Assembly (NCBI RefSeq): GCF_001005725.1
Contig: NZ_LBIC01000018.1
Coordinates: 1 to 64,000 of the forward strand
Origin: Sphingobium chungbukense
GTDB taxonomy: Bacteria; Pseudomonadota; Alphaproteobacteria; Sphingomonadales; Sphingomonadaceae
DNA: 64,000 bases
Reading direction: 5' to 3'
Shown here: one piece after another, positions 34,033 to 42,574 of the stretch
How the letters are laid out: each line of letters starts with the position of its first letter
Numbering within the stretch: position 1 is the first letter of the stretch
Translations under genes and position numbers: made by a program
Notes under the pieces: generated by a model
Seen by the model: the letters and a program-made list of their open reading frames with translations, nothing else
The model's database searches: none
What the model was told of the DNA's origin: nothing

Positions 34033-35490
34033 ATGCACAATCAAACTCCCGGTTCTGGCCACGATCTGCCGCATCCGGCGTCGGGCACAGATGAGCAATT
34101 GAAGCCCTCGTCGCCCCCGCACGCCGGCAAGTCCTTCTGGATACGCGATTATGGAAGTTACGCCGCGAATCCGGACCTGGATGCCGACGTGCGATGCGAC
34201 ATTCTCGTGATAGGCGGCGGCATCGCGGGACTTTCATCGGCCTGGCACTGCGCCAAGGACGGTCTGGGCTCGGTGGTCCTGATAGAAAGCGAAATTATAG
34301 GCTTCGGCGCCAGCGGTCGAGCGGCGGGCTGGATCATGCCGCAATTTGGAATGAGTCAGTTGGCCATCCACAAGAAATACGGTGTGGAACGGTCTGCGGC
34401 GGCCTTCGCATATTGTCGTCGCGCGACTGCTTACACTCGCCAGATTATCGAACAAAATGGTCTGGACAGTGACTATCGTTCTCCGGGACTGATGCGTGTT
34501 GCTTTTGATGATAGATGGGTCGATGATCTTCACGATCTGTACTCTGCTTACCAAAAGGTCGGTGTTGATACGATAACCTGGCTTGATGCCCGTCAAGTGC
34601 AGGCCAGTTACAACAGAAATACCCATTTTAAGGCCGCAATCGCCGACACCGATCTAGGTCTGCTGAATCCCTGCAAACAAGTGCGTGAACTAAAGCGGAT
34701 TGCGGAGGCAGCGGGGGTTGCAGTGTATGAAAACACGCCAGCGACTCATCTGGAGCGGACGCCCGGCGGGGTACGGGTAACGACGCCGAGGGGAACGATC
34801 TTGGCGAGCAAGGTCGTACTGGCGACCAATGCATTCACCCACCAGCTACAAGGACCGCTCGGCAGGGAGCTCGACCGGTATCAAGCTCCGGTTTTCGCGC
34901 GCGGCGCAGTGACTGAGCGCTTGTCCGACGAACAATGGGCGTCGATCGGATGGAAACAGGGCAATGCGATCGAAAGCTCACTCGATCTGTTCCACTATAT
35001 GGCACCCACTGCGGACAAGCGGATCCAGTTCTACTTTATCTATTATGGCGGCCATCCGACGCGAACCGAAATGGAGCCAACCGTCAGCGCCAAGGGGGGT
35101 CAGGTGTCGCTTGCTCACTTGAAGGCTATCTTTCCTGCGCTGAAAGATGTCAGACTGGCACATAATTGGGGGGGGCACATGTCCGGGACGCGCGACCTGG
35201 TGCCTCACCTCACGAATGTCGGTGACGAGCGCGTGATCTACATCGGTGGTTGTTGGGGCCATGGGCTCGCCATCAACCATTTACATGGGCAGACCGTCGC
35301 AGACATGCTCGCCGGTCGCCATAGTGATCTGACCGATTTTTGGATCGTCAATCGCAAGCCGCAGCGGTGGCCCGCTTGGCCCCTTGATTACCTGGGAAAA
35401 CAGGCGACTTGGTCACTCATGAAGCGAAAGGTACGCAAGCAGCTTCGGGGTTCAATTTTCGATGATCCGGAGGGCGGTTTTCTAAAATGA
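34033..35490 (+). CDS. FAD-dependent DAO oxidase, gamma-glutamylputrescine oxidase-like
   Basis: 485 residues. A 55-residue leader containing FWIRDYG precedes the FAD site ILVIGGGIAGLSSAWHCAKDG near 57. Then come FGASGRAAGWIMPQFG, a pattern of the PuuB/OrdL subgroup where the leader binds the substrate channel, and HNWGGHMSGTRDLVPHLT and GCWGHGLAINHLHGQTVADML near the C-terminus. PuuB-type enzymes oxidise N-substituted diamines or secondary amines to aldehydes. It could act on methylamino acids produced in alkaloid breakdown. It lies right after an MFS transporter, which hints at a joint transport/oxidation unit. Confidence 0.78.
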   Translation: MHNQTPGSGHDLPHPASGTDEQLKPSSPPHAGKSFWIRDYGSYAANPDLDADVRCDILVIGGGIAGLSSAWHCAKDGLGSVVLIESEIIGFGASGRAAGWIMPQFGMSQLAIHKKYGVERSAAAFAYCRRATAYTRQIIEQNGLDSDYRSPGLMRVAFDDRWVDDLHDLYSAYQKVGVDTITWLDARQVQASYNRNTHFKAAIADTDLGLLNPCKQVRELKRIAEAAGVAVYENTPATHLERTPGGVRVTTPRGTILASKVVLATNAFTHQLQGPLGRELDRYQAPVFARGAVTERLSDEQWASIGWKQGNAIESSLDLFHYMAPTADKRIQFYFIYYGGHPTRTEMEPTVSAKGGQVSLAHLKAIFPALKDVRLAHNWGGHMSGTRDLVPHLTNVGDERVIYIGGCWGHGLAINHLHGQTVADMLAGRHSDLTDFWIVNRKPQRWPAWPLDYLGKQATWSLMKRKVRKQLRGSIFDDPEGGFLK

Positions 35491-35662
35491 CAATCACCGG
35501 GTCTACCCCCGCGCACGAAGGCAGTCGAAGGTCACCACACCGAACGCTCACTTCACCTACCATCTTGATCCATAGCTGCTCCTCGAAGCTCGGTGGATCG
35601 AAATCTTGGTTCGTGGATGTTCTCGCAAGATCATTCTTATATGTCTCGTTACTAAATAATGA

Positions 35663-35890
35663 GTGAAATATACTATGAGAGGTCAAGTTATAATTGGTGA
35701 ATCTGTTGTTCGTGATATGGAGCGACTTCTTACTGGTCAAACAGACGAAGCGTTGAGTGACAGATTTGGGATTAGCTACAACACGTGGCGTAAGATTAAA
35801 GTAGGTAAGCCAGTCAGGAATTCGCTCGCCATTCGACTGCAGTCTCGCCTTGCTCAATTGACTACATTTTCACATACTGATGACGTCTGA
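35663..35890 (+). CDS. Small putative DNA-binding protein
   Basis: 75 residues (63-71 if later ATG codons are used). The stretch GESVVRDMERLLTGQTDEALSDRFGISYNTWRKIKVGKPV looks like a compact helix-turn-helix: an acidic helix, then SDRFGISYNTW as turn and recognition helix. I do not recognise the family with certainty. It follows the DAO oxidase by about 170 bp and precedes an IS3 relic. The local sequence is AT-richer than its neighbours (ATAATGAGTGAAATATAC before the start), suggesting a separate origin. It could be a small regulator or a mobile-element accessory. Confidence 0.45.
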   Translation: MKYTMRGQVIIGESVVRDMERLLTGQTDEALSDRFGISYNTWRKIKVGKPVRNSLAIRLQSRLAQLTTFSHTDDV

Positions 35891-35931
35891 TCGCAAACCT
35901 ATTAAAGTTTTAAGTCGCCTGCAGTGGCGCG

Positions 35932-36290
35932 ATGACTCCCCAGGCGCCACGCCCACTCGACAAGGTCAACCGCGAGTTTCACGCCAGCGGACCTATTGCG
36001 CTATGGGTTGTCGACTACGTGCGTTCACATCTGGGCGAACTTCGTCTATGTTGCCTTGATAGACGCTCATCCTCGCCCGATCGTGGACTCGAAGGTCTGC
36101 TCTTCAACGGCAGCAAGCTTCGTCCTGTAGGCCCTGCTCCGCACGGCCTCTACAAGGCCGAGGTCATCTGGAGGCAAGGATTTCTGCGATGTCCCTGGCC
36201 TATGCGCCCACCCAATTGAAGCCGGTATCAAACATGCCGAGTTTTTGCTTCCACCAATATGAGCCAATGCATCAACGTTTTGGAGTCGCC
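35932..36290 (+). pseudogene. IS3-family transposase OrfB relic
   Basis: Pieces of an IS3-type DDE transposase are readable in changing frames. PLDKVNREFHASGPIALWVVD is the segment before the first catalytic D. After a +1 shift comes FVYVALIDAHPRPIV, the D-containing strand, then a stop. YKAEVIWRQG, from the C-terminal third, then appears in the first frame. Several frameshifts, stops and deletions show it is dead. No terminal repeats were found. It marks an old insertion at the junction between the alkaloid island and the sugar module. Confidence 0.65.
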
Positions 36291-36367
36291 GCGTTAAAGC
36301 CGCCATATGACGCGAGACTATACGCGTGTTTCCAAGTCCGAAAGCCTGCGGGAGTTCGCGGTCCGTT

Positions 36368-37309
36368 TCAAGACTGGCCCTTTACCAATGCCTTCAGCCG
36401 ATCGACCACTTGTTGCGTTGCCACGGCGGTCGCGGGAATGATACCGGCGAAGTGGACAAATCCATGGGTCAAATTGTCGAACTCCATGACCTCCACCATC
36501 ACCCCTGAATCGCGAAGCCGGTCGGCATAAGCGATCGCCTCGTCCCGCAGCGGATCCACGCTCAATACAACGATTAGCGCGGTCGGCAGTCCAGATAGGC
36601 TATCGGCCGCCAGTGGCGAGATAAGGGGATTCGAGCGATCCGCAGCACCAGCATAGTCTGCGGCATACATGTCCAGATTACCTGCCACCAGCGTCGGATC
36701 CGCGTCCCTTACCCGCGACGCATATTCCCTGTTGGGACGAAGATCGACGGCCGGATAAAGTAGCAATTGGCAGTCGAAGACCCCCGTTCCATCATTGCTG
36801 TCGCGCAGGGCGATGGAAACTGCGGCAGCCAAATTGCCTCCGGCGCTATCGCCACCAATTATCGCCGGACAGCCTGCTCCGCCTAGTTCCGCCCGGTTTT
36901 GCAAAACCCAGCGCGCCGCCGTCAGACTGTCTTCGAACGCGGCCGGAAAAGGATGTTCGGGCGCAAGCCGGTAGCTGCTCGTCACGACGACCATCCCCAG
37001 ATCGCGGCACAGTCTGCGCGCGGTGTGATCAACCGTTGCGAGGTTGCCGACTGCCCAGCCGCCGCCATGAACATAGTGCAGCGTGCCCTGGGCATCACCG
37101 ATCGGACGATAGACGCGTAGCGGCACCGGCCCGCCCGTGCCGACCAACCCCAGATCTTCCACCTTACCCACTTCTATGGTCCCGTCCGGGCCTACGATCA
37201 TCGGGATCATGCTGTTTGCCATCTCCCGCACCGCTGGATAATCAACCGGTCCTTCAGGGACCGCGGGAATCTGGGAAATGAGCTGCGCCAGCATGGGATC
37301 AAGGGGCAT
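36368..37309 (-). CDS. Alpha/beta hydrolase of the hormone-sensitive-lipase (HSL) esterase family
   Basis: 313 residues. Typical HSL esterase pattern: HGGGWAVGN (oxyanion hole) near 81, SYRLAPEHPFPAAFEDSL near 112, nucleophile S in GGDSAGGNLAAA near 153, D in VDPLRDEA near 250 and H in LTHGFVHFAG near 280. The family hydrolyses short-chain acyl esters. It is the last gene of a tight operon with GH68, fructokinase and a second esterase-type hydrolase, and starts 12 bp after the latter. This suggests removal of acyl groups from a fructose-containing substrate. Confidence 0.88.
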   Translation of the reverse strand: MPLDPMLAQLISQIPAVPEGPVDYPAVREMANSMIPMIVGPDGTIEVGKVEDLGLVGTGGPVPLRVYRPIGDAQGTLHYVHGGGWAVGNLATVDHTARRLCRDLGMVVVTSSYRLAPEHPFPAAFEDSLTAARWVLQNRAELGGAGCPAIIGGDSAGGNLAAAVSIALRDSNDGTGVFDCQLLLYPAVDLRPNREYASRVRDADPTLVAGNLDMYAADYAGAADRSNPLISPLAADSLSGLPTALIVVLSVDPLRDEAIAYADRLRDSGVMVEVMEFDNLTHGFVHFAGIIPATAVATQQVVDRLKALVKGQS

Positions 37310-37321
37310 GAATTTACTCCG

Positions 37322-38494
37322 TCAGAAAGTGGGAATGGTGATGCCGAGCTTATCGGCGAGGATGCCGACGACGCGATAGACGAGCGGATCTGCGATGTTG
37401 GCTATGCCCGCTCGATTACGGACATAGGCGAAACTGATGCCGGAGGGTTCATGGGCAAAGGCGAGTGCCCCGCCCATCCCGTCATGGCCAAAGGATCCTT
37501 CACCCAGCATCGGTTGCACGGCCCAGGGCAGCATTAATCCCGCGCCCCAGGTCGGCCCCGTAAAGTCTGTCATCCACTGCTTCCCCTGGGAAATGGGGGT
37601 GCGGGCGTCCCGTACGCAAGCCATGGAGGGCAGCGAAATGCCCTCTGCGCCGGTCACGACCGCAGAGTATAGACGCGCAAGCGATCGCGCGTCGGCCAAG
37701 CCGTTCGCACCAGCCAGTTCCACAGCCTGAAGGCGCGGATCATTCATCCCCTTGGCAAGTCCGCTCAGGCGTGGCTCCATCAATCCGCTCAGCGAAATCG
37801 CCCGCGCGGCCAGACTATCCGCCTCGAGCTCCGGCGAGTCCCGTTCCGGGGGCACCATGAACCGCGCGACAGGAGAGTTATCGGCGGGCAGCCTGCCGAT
37901 CTGGAGATTAAGCTGCAGGGGCTCGGCAACATGCTTCCGCAGCCATTGGCCAACGGACAGACCCGTTACCCTGCGCACCAGTTCACTGGTGATCCACCCG
38001 ATCGTGATAGGGTGATAGATATGCGCGGTGTTGGGGTCGAATATCGGCGGCTCGCTGCCCAGCCGCGCTGCCATGGCGGCAGGATCGGCAAGGTTCTCCA
38101 GAGTGATAGCGCCGCTGATCGCCGGGACGCCTGCACGGTGGCCAAGCGCTTGGCGGACTGTGACACGATCCTTGCCATGCTCACCGAATTCAGGCCAGTA
38201 GCGCGCGACTGGCGCATCCAGGTCGATCAACCCCTCATCCACCTGAGCCAGCACGCAAAGCGCCGCCACGCCCTTCGTCACGGAAAAGACCGGCGCCACC
38301 GTATCCCGGCGCCATGGTTGTCCTCCATCAGCGGTCGCCGCGCCGCCCCACACATCCAATACAGGTTCGCCATTATGGTAGATAGCGCAGGCCGCACCAA
38401 GTTCCCCGTCTTGGCCGAAGTTCGACCGGAAGGCGTCAAGACAAGTGTTGAAGGCGGGATCGGCCCAGCCCTCCACTGTGATAGGCGAGTTCAT
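37322..38494 (-). CDS. Serine hydrolase of the beta-lactamase/esterase EstB family
   Basis: 390 residues starting with the ATG at 38494, which overlaps the fructokinase TGA by four bases. The class C-like serine motif SxTK is seen as FSVTKGVAAL near 75, the tyrosine motif as IYHPITIGW near 165, and HDGMGG replaces KTG near 340. This combination is typical of EstB-type esterases rather than true beta-lactamases. No signal peptide is visible, so it acts in the cytoplasm. In this operon it is best read as a second deacylating enzyme. Transesterase (LovD-like) activity is another option for the family. Confidence 0.82.
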   Translation of the reverse strand: MNSPITVEGWADPAFNTCLDAFRSNFGQDGELGAACAIYHNGEPVLDVWGGAATADGGQPWRRDTVAPVFSVTKGVAALCVLAQVDEGLIDLDAPVARYWPEFGEHGKDRVTVRQALGHRAGVPAISGAITLENLADPAAMAARLGSEPPIFDPNTAHIYHPITIGWITSELVRRVTGLSVGQWLRKHVAEPLQLNLQIGRLPADNSPVARFMVPPERDSPELEADSLAARAISLSGLMEPRLSGLAKGMNDPRLQAVELAGANGLADARSLARLYSAVVTGAEGISLPSMACVRDARTPISQGKQWMTDFTGPTWGAGLMLPWAVQPMLGEGSFGHDGMGGALAFAHEPSGISFAYVRNRAGIANIADPLVYRVVGILADKLGITIPTF

Positions 38495-39420
38495 ACACAA
38501 TCTACCTTTTTCGTTGCCGACAACGCATGGTCCAGCGCGGCATATCCCACAGCGATCGCGCCCAAGGGGCCTGCCTCATGGCCCAGTTCCGGATTCGAGA
38601 TGAAGGCCTGCGCTGCCGCTGCACTTATATGCGGCAAATATCCGGCCAGCCTTTCGACGAACAGCGCGCGCACCTGCTGAAGCAGGAAGGACCGGTCCAA
38701 GCCGATGCTGCCGCCGATCAATATCCTTTGCGGACTTGCGGTCAGGACGATCGCGCCGATCAGTTCGGCAAGGTCATACGCGACATTGGCCCAGACAGGG
38801 TCATCCTCGCTTACCTCTTCGGCACTTCGCCCAAAACGCGCGTGCAGTGCCGGGCCGGATATCAGTCCTTCGACGCAATCGTGATGAAAGGGGCAGACAC
38901 CCGTAAAGCCATCGCCCACGGCGCGACGCAGGCGCAAATGTCCAACTTCGGGATGAAGCGCGCCATGCACCGCCAGACCGTCGATCAGGATGCCGCCACC
39001 GACGCCCGTACCCAGCGTCAGGTAACACAGGCTGTCCAGACCCCTGCCCGCGCCCCAATTCCATTCAGCCATTGCGGCGGCGTTCACGTCTGTCTCGATC
39101 CGCCAGGGAAGGCCAAGATCATGCGCCAGAATGCCTGCGATCGGGGCGCCCGACCAGCGTGGCTTGGGCGTTGCCAGCATGCTCCCATAGTCGCATGCTG
39201 ACGGGTCGACCCGCACCGGTCCAAAGGATGCGATGCCAAGCGCCGCGAAATCATGCTCGGCCTTCCAGGCGTCCAACTGCCCGCGCAACTGGGGCAGCGT
39301 CTTTTCAGGTTCAAAAGTAGGAAACTTCGCATGCGCAATCACGGTTCGTCCGCGCGCGAGCATCATCACCGCTTTGGTGCCGCCTAGTTCCACACCAGCG
39401 ACGATTTCGTCACGCACCAT
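38491..39420 (-). CDS. ROK-family fructokinase
   Basis: 309 residues. ATP-binding/phosphate 1 motif GVELGGTKAVMML is at the N-terminus, and YLTLGTGVGGGILIDG near 133 and HPEVGHLRL near 156 are the ROK core. CPFHHDCVEGLISGPAL near 176 is the zinc-binding motif of fructokinases (Mak/GmuE type), with the second H and two cysteines present. It phosphorylates fructose with ATP. It starts 3 bp after the GH68 gene, consistent with use of fructose released from sucrose or fructosides. Confidence 0.9.
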   Translation of the reverse strand: MVRDEIVAGVELGGTKAVMMLARGRTVIAHAKFPTFEPEKTLPQLRGQLDAWKAEHDFAALGIASFGPVRVDPSACDYGSMLATPKPRWSGAPIAGILAHDLGLPWRIETDVNAAAMAEWNWGAGRGLDSLCYLTLGTGVGGGILIDGLAVHGALHPEVGHLRLRRAVGDGFTGVCPFHHDCVEGLISGPALHARFGRSAEEVSEDDPVWANVAYDLAELIGAIVLTASPQRILIGGSIGLDRSFLLQQVRALFVERLAGYLPHISAAAAQAFISNPELGHEAGPLGAIAVGYAALDHALSATKKVDCV

Positions 39421-39423
39421 TGC

Positions 39424-40533
39424 TCAACCCTCCAGTGACGCGTTATCGCCCTGCAGCTTCAGGCGCACGAAGGGAGCGAAAGTTCCACCAAAGCTCCGGT
39501 CCCCATCTACCCGCCAGTCATCGACGAAGCTGGTGACCGAGAGATCAGGCAGCACAAGCCAGCTATAGGCCTGTGCAGGCGCTTCAGGCGGGTTCGCGAA
39601 CACGAGTCCGGTGCCGTTAATCGGCCGCCATCCCTTCAGCAAATGCTCCGAAACCATGCCGTAAAGGCCGGTGGGGCCTACCGGACCTGCAGGGTCGAAC
39701 ACATGCTTCTGTGTCGACCAAAACAAATAATAAAAACCGTCGCGATGGATGACATGTGGGCGTTCCAGTTCATTGTTAAGCCCGTCGGCGCTGATGACGG
39801 GCGAAATCGTGGACCATCCCGTTGGTGCTGCCTTATCCGCGACGGCAACGCCAACCACGCCGTTATAGCTGGACTGGGAAGAGGCGCACGAACCGGCAAA
39901 GAACAGATAGTCGCTCCCACCTATCGGATCGCGAAAGAAAGCGGGATCGCGAAACGCCTTGATCTGGCCGACAATGGCGGGCCCCTGAAGAGTGCTCATG
40001 TAATGCGCTGGGTCCCGCTCGACGATTTCCCGCAGCCCACGCCAGTCGATAAGACGGGGATCGCCAAACACTCCGTCGAGTGTCGCCTCGGCTGAAAAGA
40101 TGCGTTGCTCGAAGGATGGGATTGCCTCCCCCCGCCTGCCGGTTGCCGTGAAATAGAGCGTCACCGTCATTCCGTCATCGCCCACAACGGCGGAGCCCGA
40201 CCATTCCCGGCTACCGGGGGAAAAGGTTTCCGGCATTGCCGGACCCAAATGACGCCAGCCTTGAGCTTCCCGCAGGATCAGGTGGATACGTGCATGACCA
40301 TGGCGGTCGTCCGGGTCATCGAAACGCGGCGCACCTAGCGCCATCCATATCTCCCGGCCTTCGGGCAGGCGATATGGATGACCGTCTACATGTTGGATCG
40401 GCCAGGCATCCCAGATGCCCAGCTCATCGCATATGGGAATGACATCCTGAACGGCTATCCGCGCGGTGCAAGAAACATCCCCATCTGTAAGTGCAGCGAC
40501 ATGATTTGCGGTCCAGAAAGTGAGGTTTGTCAT
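39424..40533 (-). CDS. Glycoside hydrolase family 68 enzyme (levansucrase/beta-fructofuranosidase)
   Basis: 369 residues. GH68 catalytic residues are all in place: nucleophile D42 in IWDAWPIQ, transition-state stabiliser D196 in FRDPAFF, and acid/base E257 in ELERPHV. EWSGS near 110 and LYGMVSEHL near 295 are further family marks, and the sequence runs parallel to Zymomonas SacB. No signal peptide is present, although Zymomonas enzymes also lack a classical one. Reaction: cleavage of the fructosyl bond of sucrose (or a sucrose derivative), with or without fructan formation. It is first gene of the operon, with a LacI-type operator at 40849 in its upstream region. Confidence 0.9.
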   Translation of the reverse strand: MTNLTFWTANHVAALTDGDVSCTARIAVQDVIPICDELGIWDAWPIQHVDGHPYRLPEGREIWMALGAPRFDDPDDRHGHARIHLILREAQGWRHLGPAMPETFSPGSREWSGSAVVGDDGMTVTLYFTATGRRGEAIPSFEQRIFSAEATLDGVFGDPRLIDWRGLREIVERDPAHYMSTLQGPAIVGQIKAFRDPAFFRDPIGGSDYLFFAGSCASSQSSYNGVVGVAVADKAAPTGWSTISPVISADGLNNELERPHVIHRDGFYYLFWSTQKHVFDPAGPVGPTGLYGMVSEHLLKGWRPINGTGLVFANPPEAPAQAYSWLVLPDLSVTSFVDDWRVDGDRSFGGTFAPFVRLKLQGDNASLEG

Positions 40534-40848
40534 ACCGTGGCGCAGCCCATTGATAGTGAGAGAAAGTAGCGGCGTTGCGCCCCGGACTGTGTGCAGATCA
40601 GCCCGGGGCGCCGCCCGGAAGGGATGCGGAGGCTATGCTTTCACCGCGTTCCTGCCCGGAACCTTATTATTAGTAGGACTTGGCAGACGAGCATCCGCTT
40701 CCAAGCAACAGGACGCAGGCATTCAGATACGCCCCCAGCCCTCAGGACAGCGCCTAACCAGATGAGAAGCGCCTTCAGGGAGGATGCTGGACCGCCCGAA
40801 ATCAACATGTCTTCGCCCCTCCCCCGCCATCAAGTCCCTGCACAACAT

Positions 40849-40864
40849 ATGCAATCGTTTGCAT
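40849..40864 (-). promoter_or_regulatory. LacI-type operator upstream of the GH68 operon
   Basis: ATGCAATCGTTTGCAT, a near-perfect palindrome with central CG. It matches three other copies at 42381, 42500 and 48591, all upstream of genes of the same module. It lies 316 bp before the GH68 start, in the same intergenic space as the end of the symporter gene. Confidence 0.7.
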
Positions 40865-40897
40865 TAGTCAAGTCCGAATTTCAGTTAAAGGGACGAT

Positions 40898-42358
40898 TCA
40901 AGCTGCGGCAGCCATGTCCTGAGTGCCGCTTCGGCGCCGGGCCAATGTCTGCAAGATCTGTTCGTGGCGCCGTCGGCTGAGCCTGTTCCCGAACGCAAAT
41001 GGCAGGATGAAGCAAAATGCAATCGCGTGGCCGCCACCCCATATCAGCCCAAGCAGGGTCGCAGAATCCTCCGGGAGTTGAGCGACAGATCCAGTGCTCG
41101 TCTTCAATCCCACCAGCGTCAATATCATACCCGCGATCAGTGAGCCGATCCCTGTCGCAGCCTTTGCCGCGAATACAAGCGAGCTGAAGAATAAGGCTTC
41201 GCACCGTTGACTGAACTTCAACTCATGCTCATCGACGGCATCTGCAATCTGCGAAGTGAATGCAATGAAAAACAGCGAATTGCATGCCCCGAAAATCGCG
41301 CTCGCTACTGAAAGAATAATGATCGCAATCGTATTTGGAAATGGCCTGAAGAAAAAATAGGCTATCAGAACTGCCGTGATCTGGCTCAATGCTATGATCC
41401 AGACTCCCAATATCACTACTTCACGCTTTTCCCTCCATTTCAAAAGCATTGCGGTGGCCGGGATGCCCAGGAGCAAGCCTGCCTGAAAGCTCAACAGAGG
41501 AATTTGATTGAGCGACGCAGGAAGCTTCCAGAAATAGCTGTAAGCGTAGAGATTGAGCGCATTCATGCTACCAGCAGTCGTCAGCGCGATCAGGCTGGCA
41601 CAGAAAAGGAAAAGGAAAGTCGGATTGCGAGCCAGGTCTCGCAAATCTGCCAGCATCGACTTGGACGTGGCCGCCCGCGGCAAATGTTCCATAGGGCTTG
41701 TCCGAACCGCGCGCCGGACGCCGAGAATACAGATTAGCCCCATCACAAGAACCACCGAGGACAGGAGCAGGCCCAGCAGCAGATAGGCTGTGCGAGACGA
41801 GTAGGCCGCCTGTGTCGCAAAGATATAGCCGAAGGCAGGCGCAATGGTCAGAACCGTGCCGACAAATCCAAAGATCATCCGATACACAGTGACGCTGGAA
41901 CGTTCGTCGTAATCACTTGTGAGTTCAGCCGTGAGCGCCGCATAAGGAAGTGCAAAAAGCGATGTTCCGATCCGCAGCGCAATATTCAGAGAAAGCGCCA
42001 GAGCCATACCGGCAAATGTGCCGCCGAATAGCGGGAGAGCGAAGAGGCCGATTGACGCGGCGCAGACGAGCGGCAGTCCCGCGATCATATACGGCAGGCG
42101 ACGCCCCCATTTGGACCGCGTGCGATCTGATAGCGAACCAATACAAGGGTCGGCGATCGCGTCGACGACCAATGACAGGAAGATGATGAGGCCGGCCATT
42201 GCGGGGGAAAACCCGGCCACGTTAGTCAGATAGAACAGGAGGAAGGTATTGGCCACGAAGGTGGCGGAGACCTCCACCCCTTGACCGGAACCAAAAAGAA
42301 GCTTGGTTCTGATGGGTATCCTTTGGGATCGTTCCAACTTCTGCCCCTCCTGACTCAC
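40898..42358 (-). CDS. GPH-family (glycoside:cation) MFS symporter
   Basis: 486 residues with about 12 membrane helices. GPH markers are TKLLFGSGQGVEVSATFVAN in helix 1, DAIADPCIGSLSDRTRSKWGRRLPY in loop 2-3 and PYAALTAELTSDYDERSSVT in loop 4-5. The family imports sugars and glycosides with Na+ or H+. A palindromic operator lies 23 bp upstream of its start. It is the inner-membrane partner for the divergent TonB receptor: both sit on the 216-bp control region between them. Confidence 0.88.
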   Translation of the reverse strand: MSQEGQKLERSQRIPIRTKLLFGSGQGVEVSATFVANTFLLFYLTNVAGFSPAMAGLIIFLSLVVDAIADPCIGSLSDRTRSKWGRRLPYMIAGLPLVCAASIGLFALPLFGGTFAGMALALSLNIALRIGTSLFALPYAALTAELTSDYDERSSVTVYRMIFGFVGTVLTIAPAFGYIFATQAAYSSRTAYLLLGLLLSSVVLVMGLICILGVRRAVRTSPMEHLPRAATSKSMLADLRDLARNPTFLFLFCASLIALTTAGSMNALNLYAYSYFWKLPASLNQIPLLSFQAGLLLGIPATAMLLKWREKREVVILGVWIIALSQITAVLIAYFFFRPFPNTIAIIILSVASAIFGACNSLFFIAFTSQIADAVDEHELKFSQRCEALFFSSLVFAAKAATGIGSLIAGMILTLVGLKTSTGSVAQLPEDSATLLGLIWGGGHAIAFCFILPFAFGNRLSRRRHEQILQTLARRRSGTQDMAAAA

Positions 42359-42380
42359 AACACCTCTCCGTCACTATTTT

Positions 42381-42396
42381 ATGCAAAGGTTTGCAT
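42381..42396 (-). promoter_or_regulatory. LacI-type operator upstream of the symporter gene
   Basis: ATGCAAAGGTTTGCAT, two perfect 7-base half sites around GG. Located 23 bp upstream of the symporter start in the divergent control region shared with the TonB receptor, a position suited to repression. Confidence 0.75.
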
Positions 42397-42499
42397 ATAA
42401 TGGAAAGGAATCTCACGCAAGGATAACTTGTTTCCCCGCATTGATCCGTGGAATTGGAGCCCGCGATCATTTATCGCCGCAGTTCTCATTTAAAATTCC

Positions 42500-42515
42500 T
42501 TGCAAAGGTTTGCAT
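42500..42515 (+). promoter_or_regulatory. LacI-type operator upstream of the TonB receptor
   Basis: TTGCAAAGGTTTGCAT, differing from the 42381 copy at one base. It ends 59 bp before the receptor start codon, a position that could block transcription or RNA polymerase binding. Confidence 0.75.
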
Positions 42516-42574
42516 CAGAAGATATGACGGTAAACGATTGCATGCATAAACCGATAATTCGAGGGGAAACTGAA

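Noticed and set aside
37322-38494. Antibiotic-resistance beta-lactamase
   Set aside because: No signal peptide, no KTG motif, and tight coupling to fructokinase; an esterase of the EstB type fits better.
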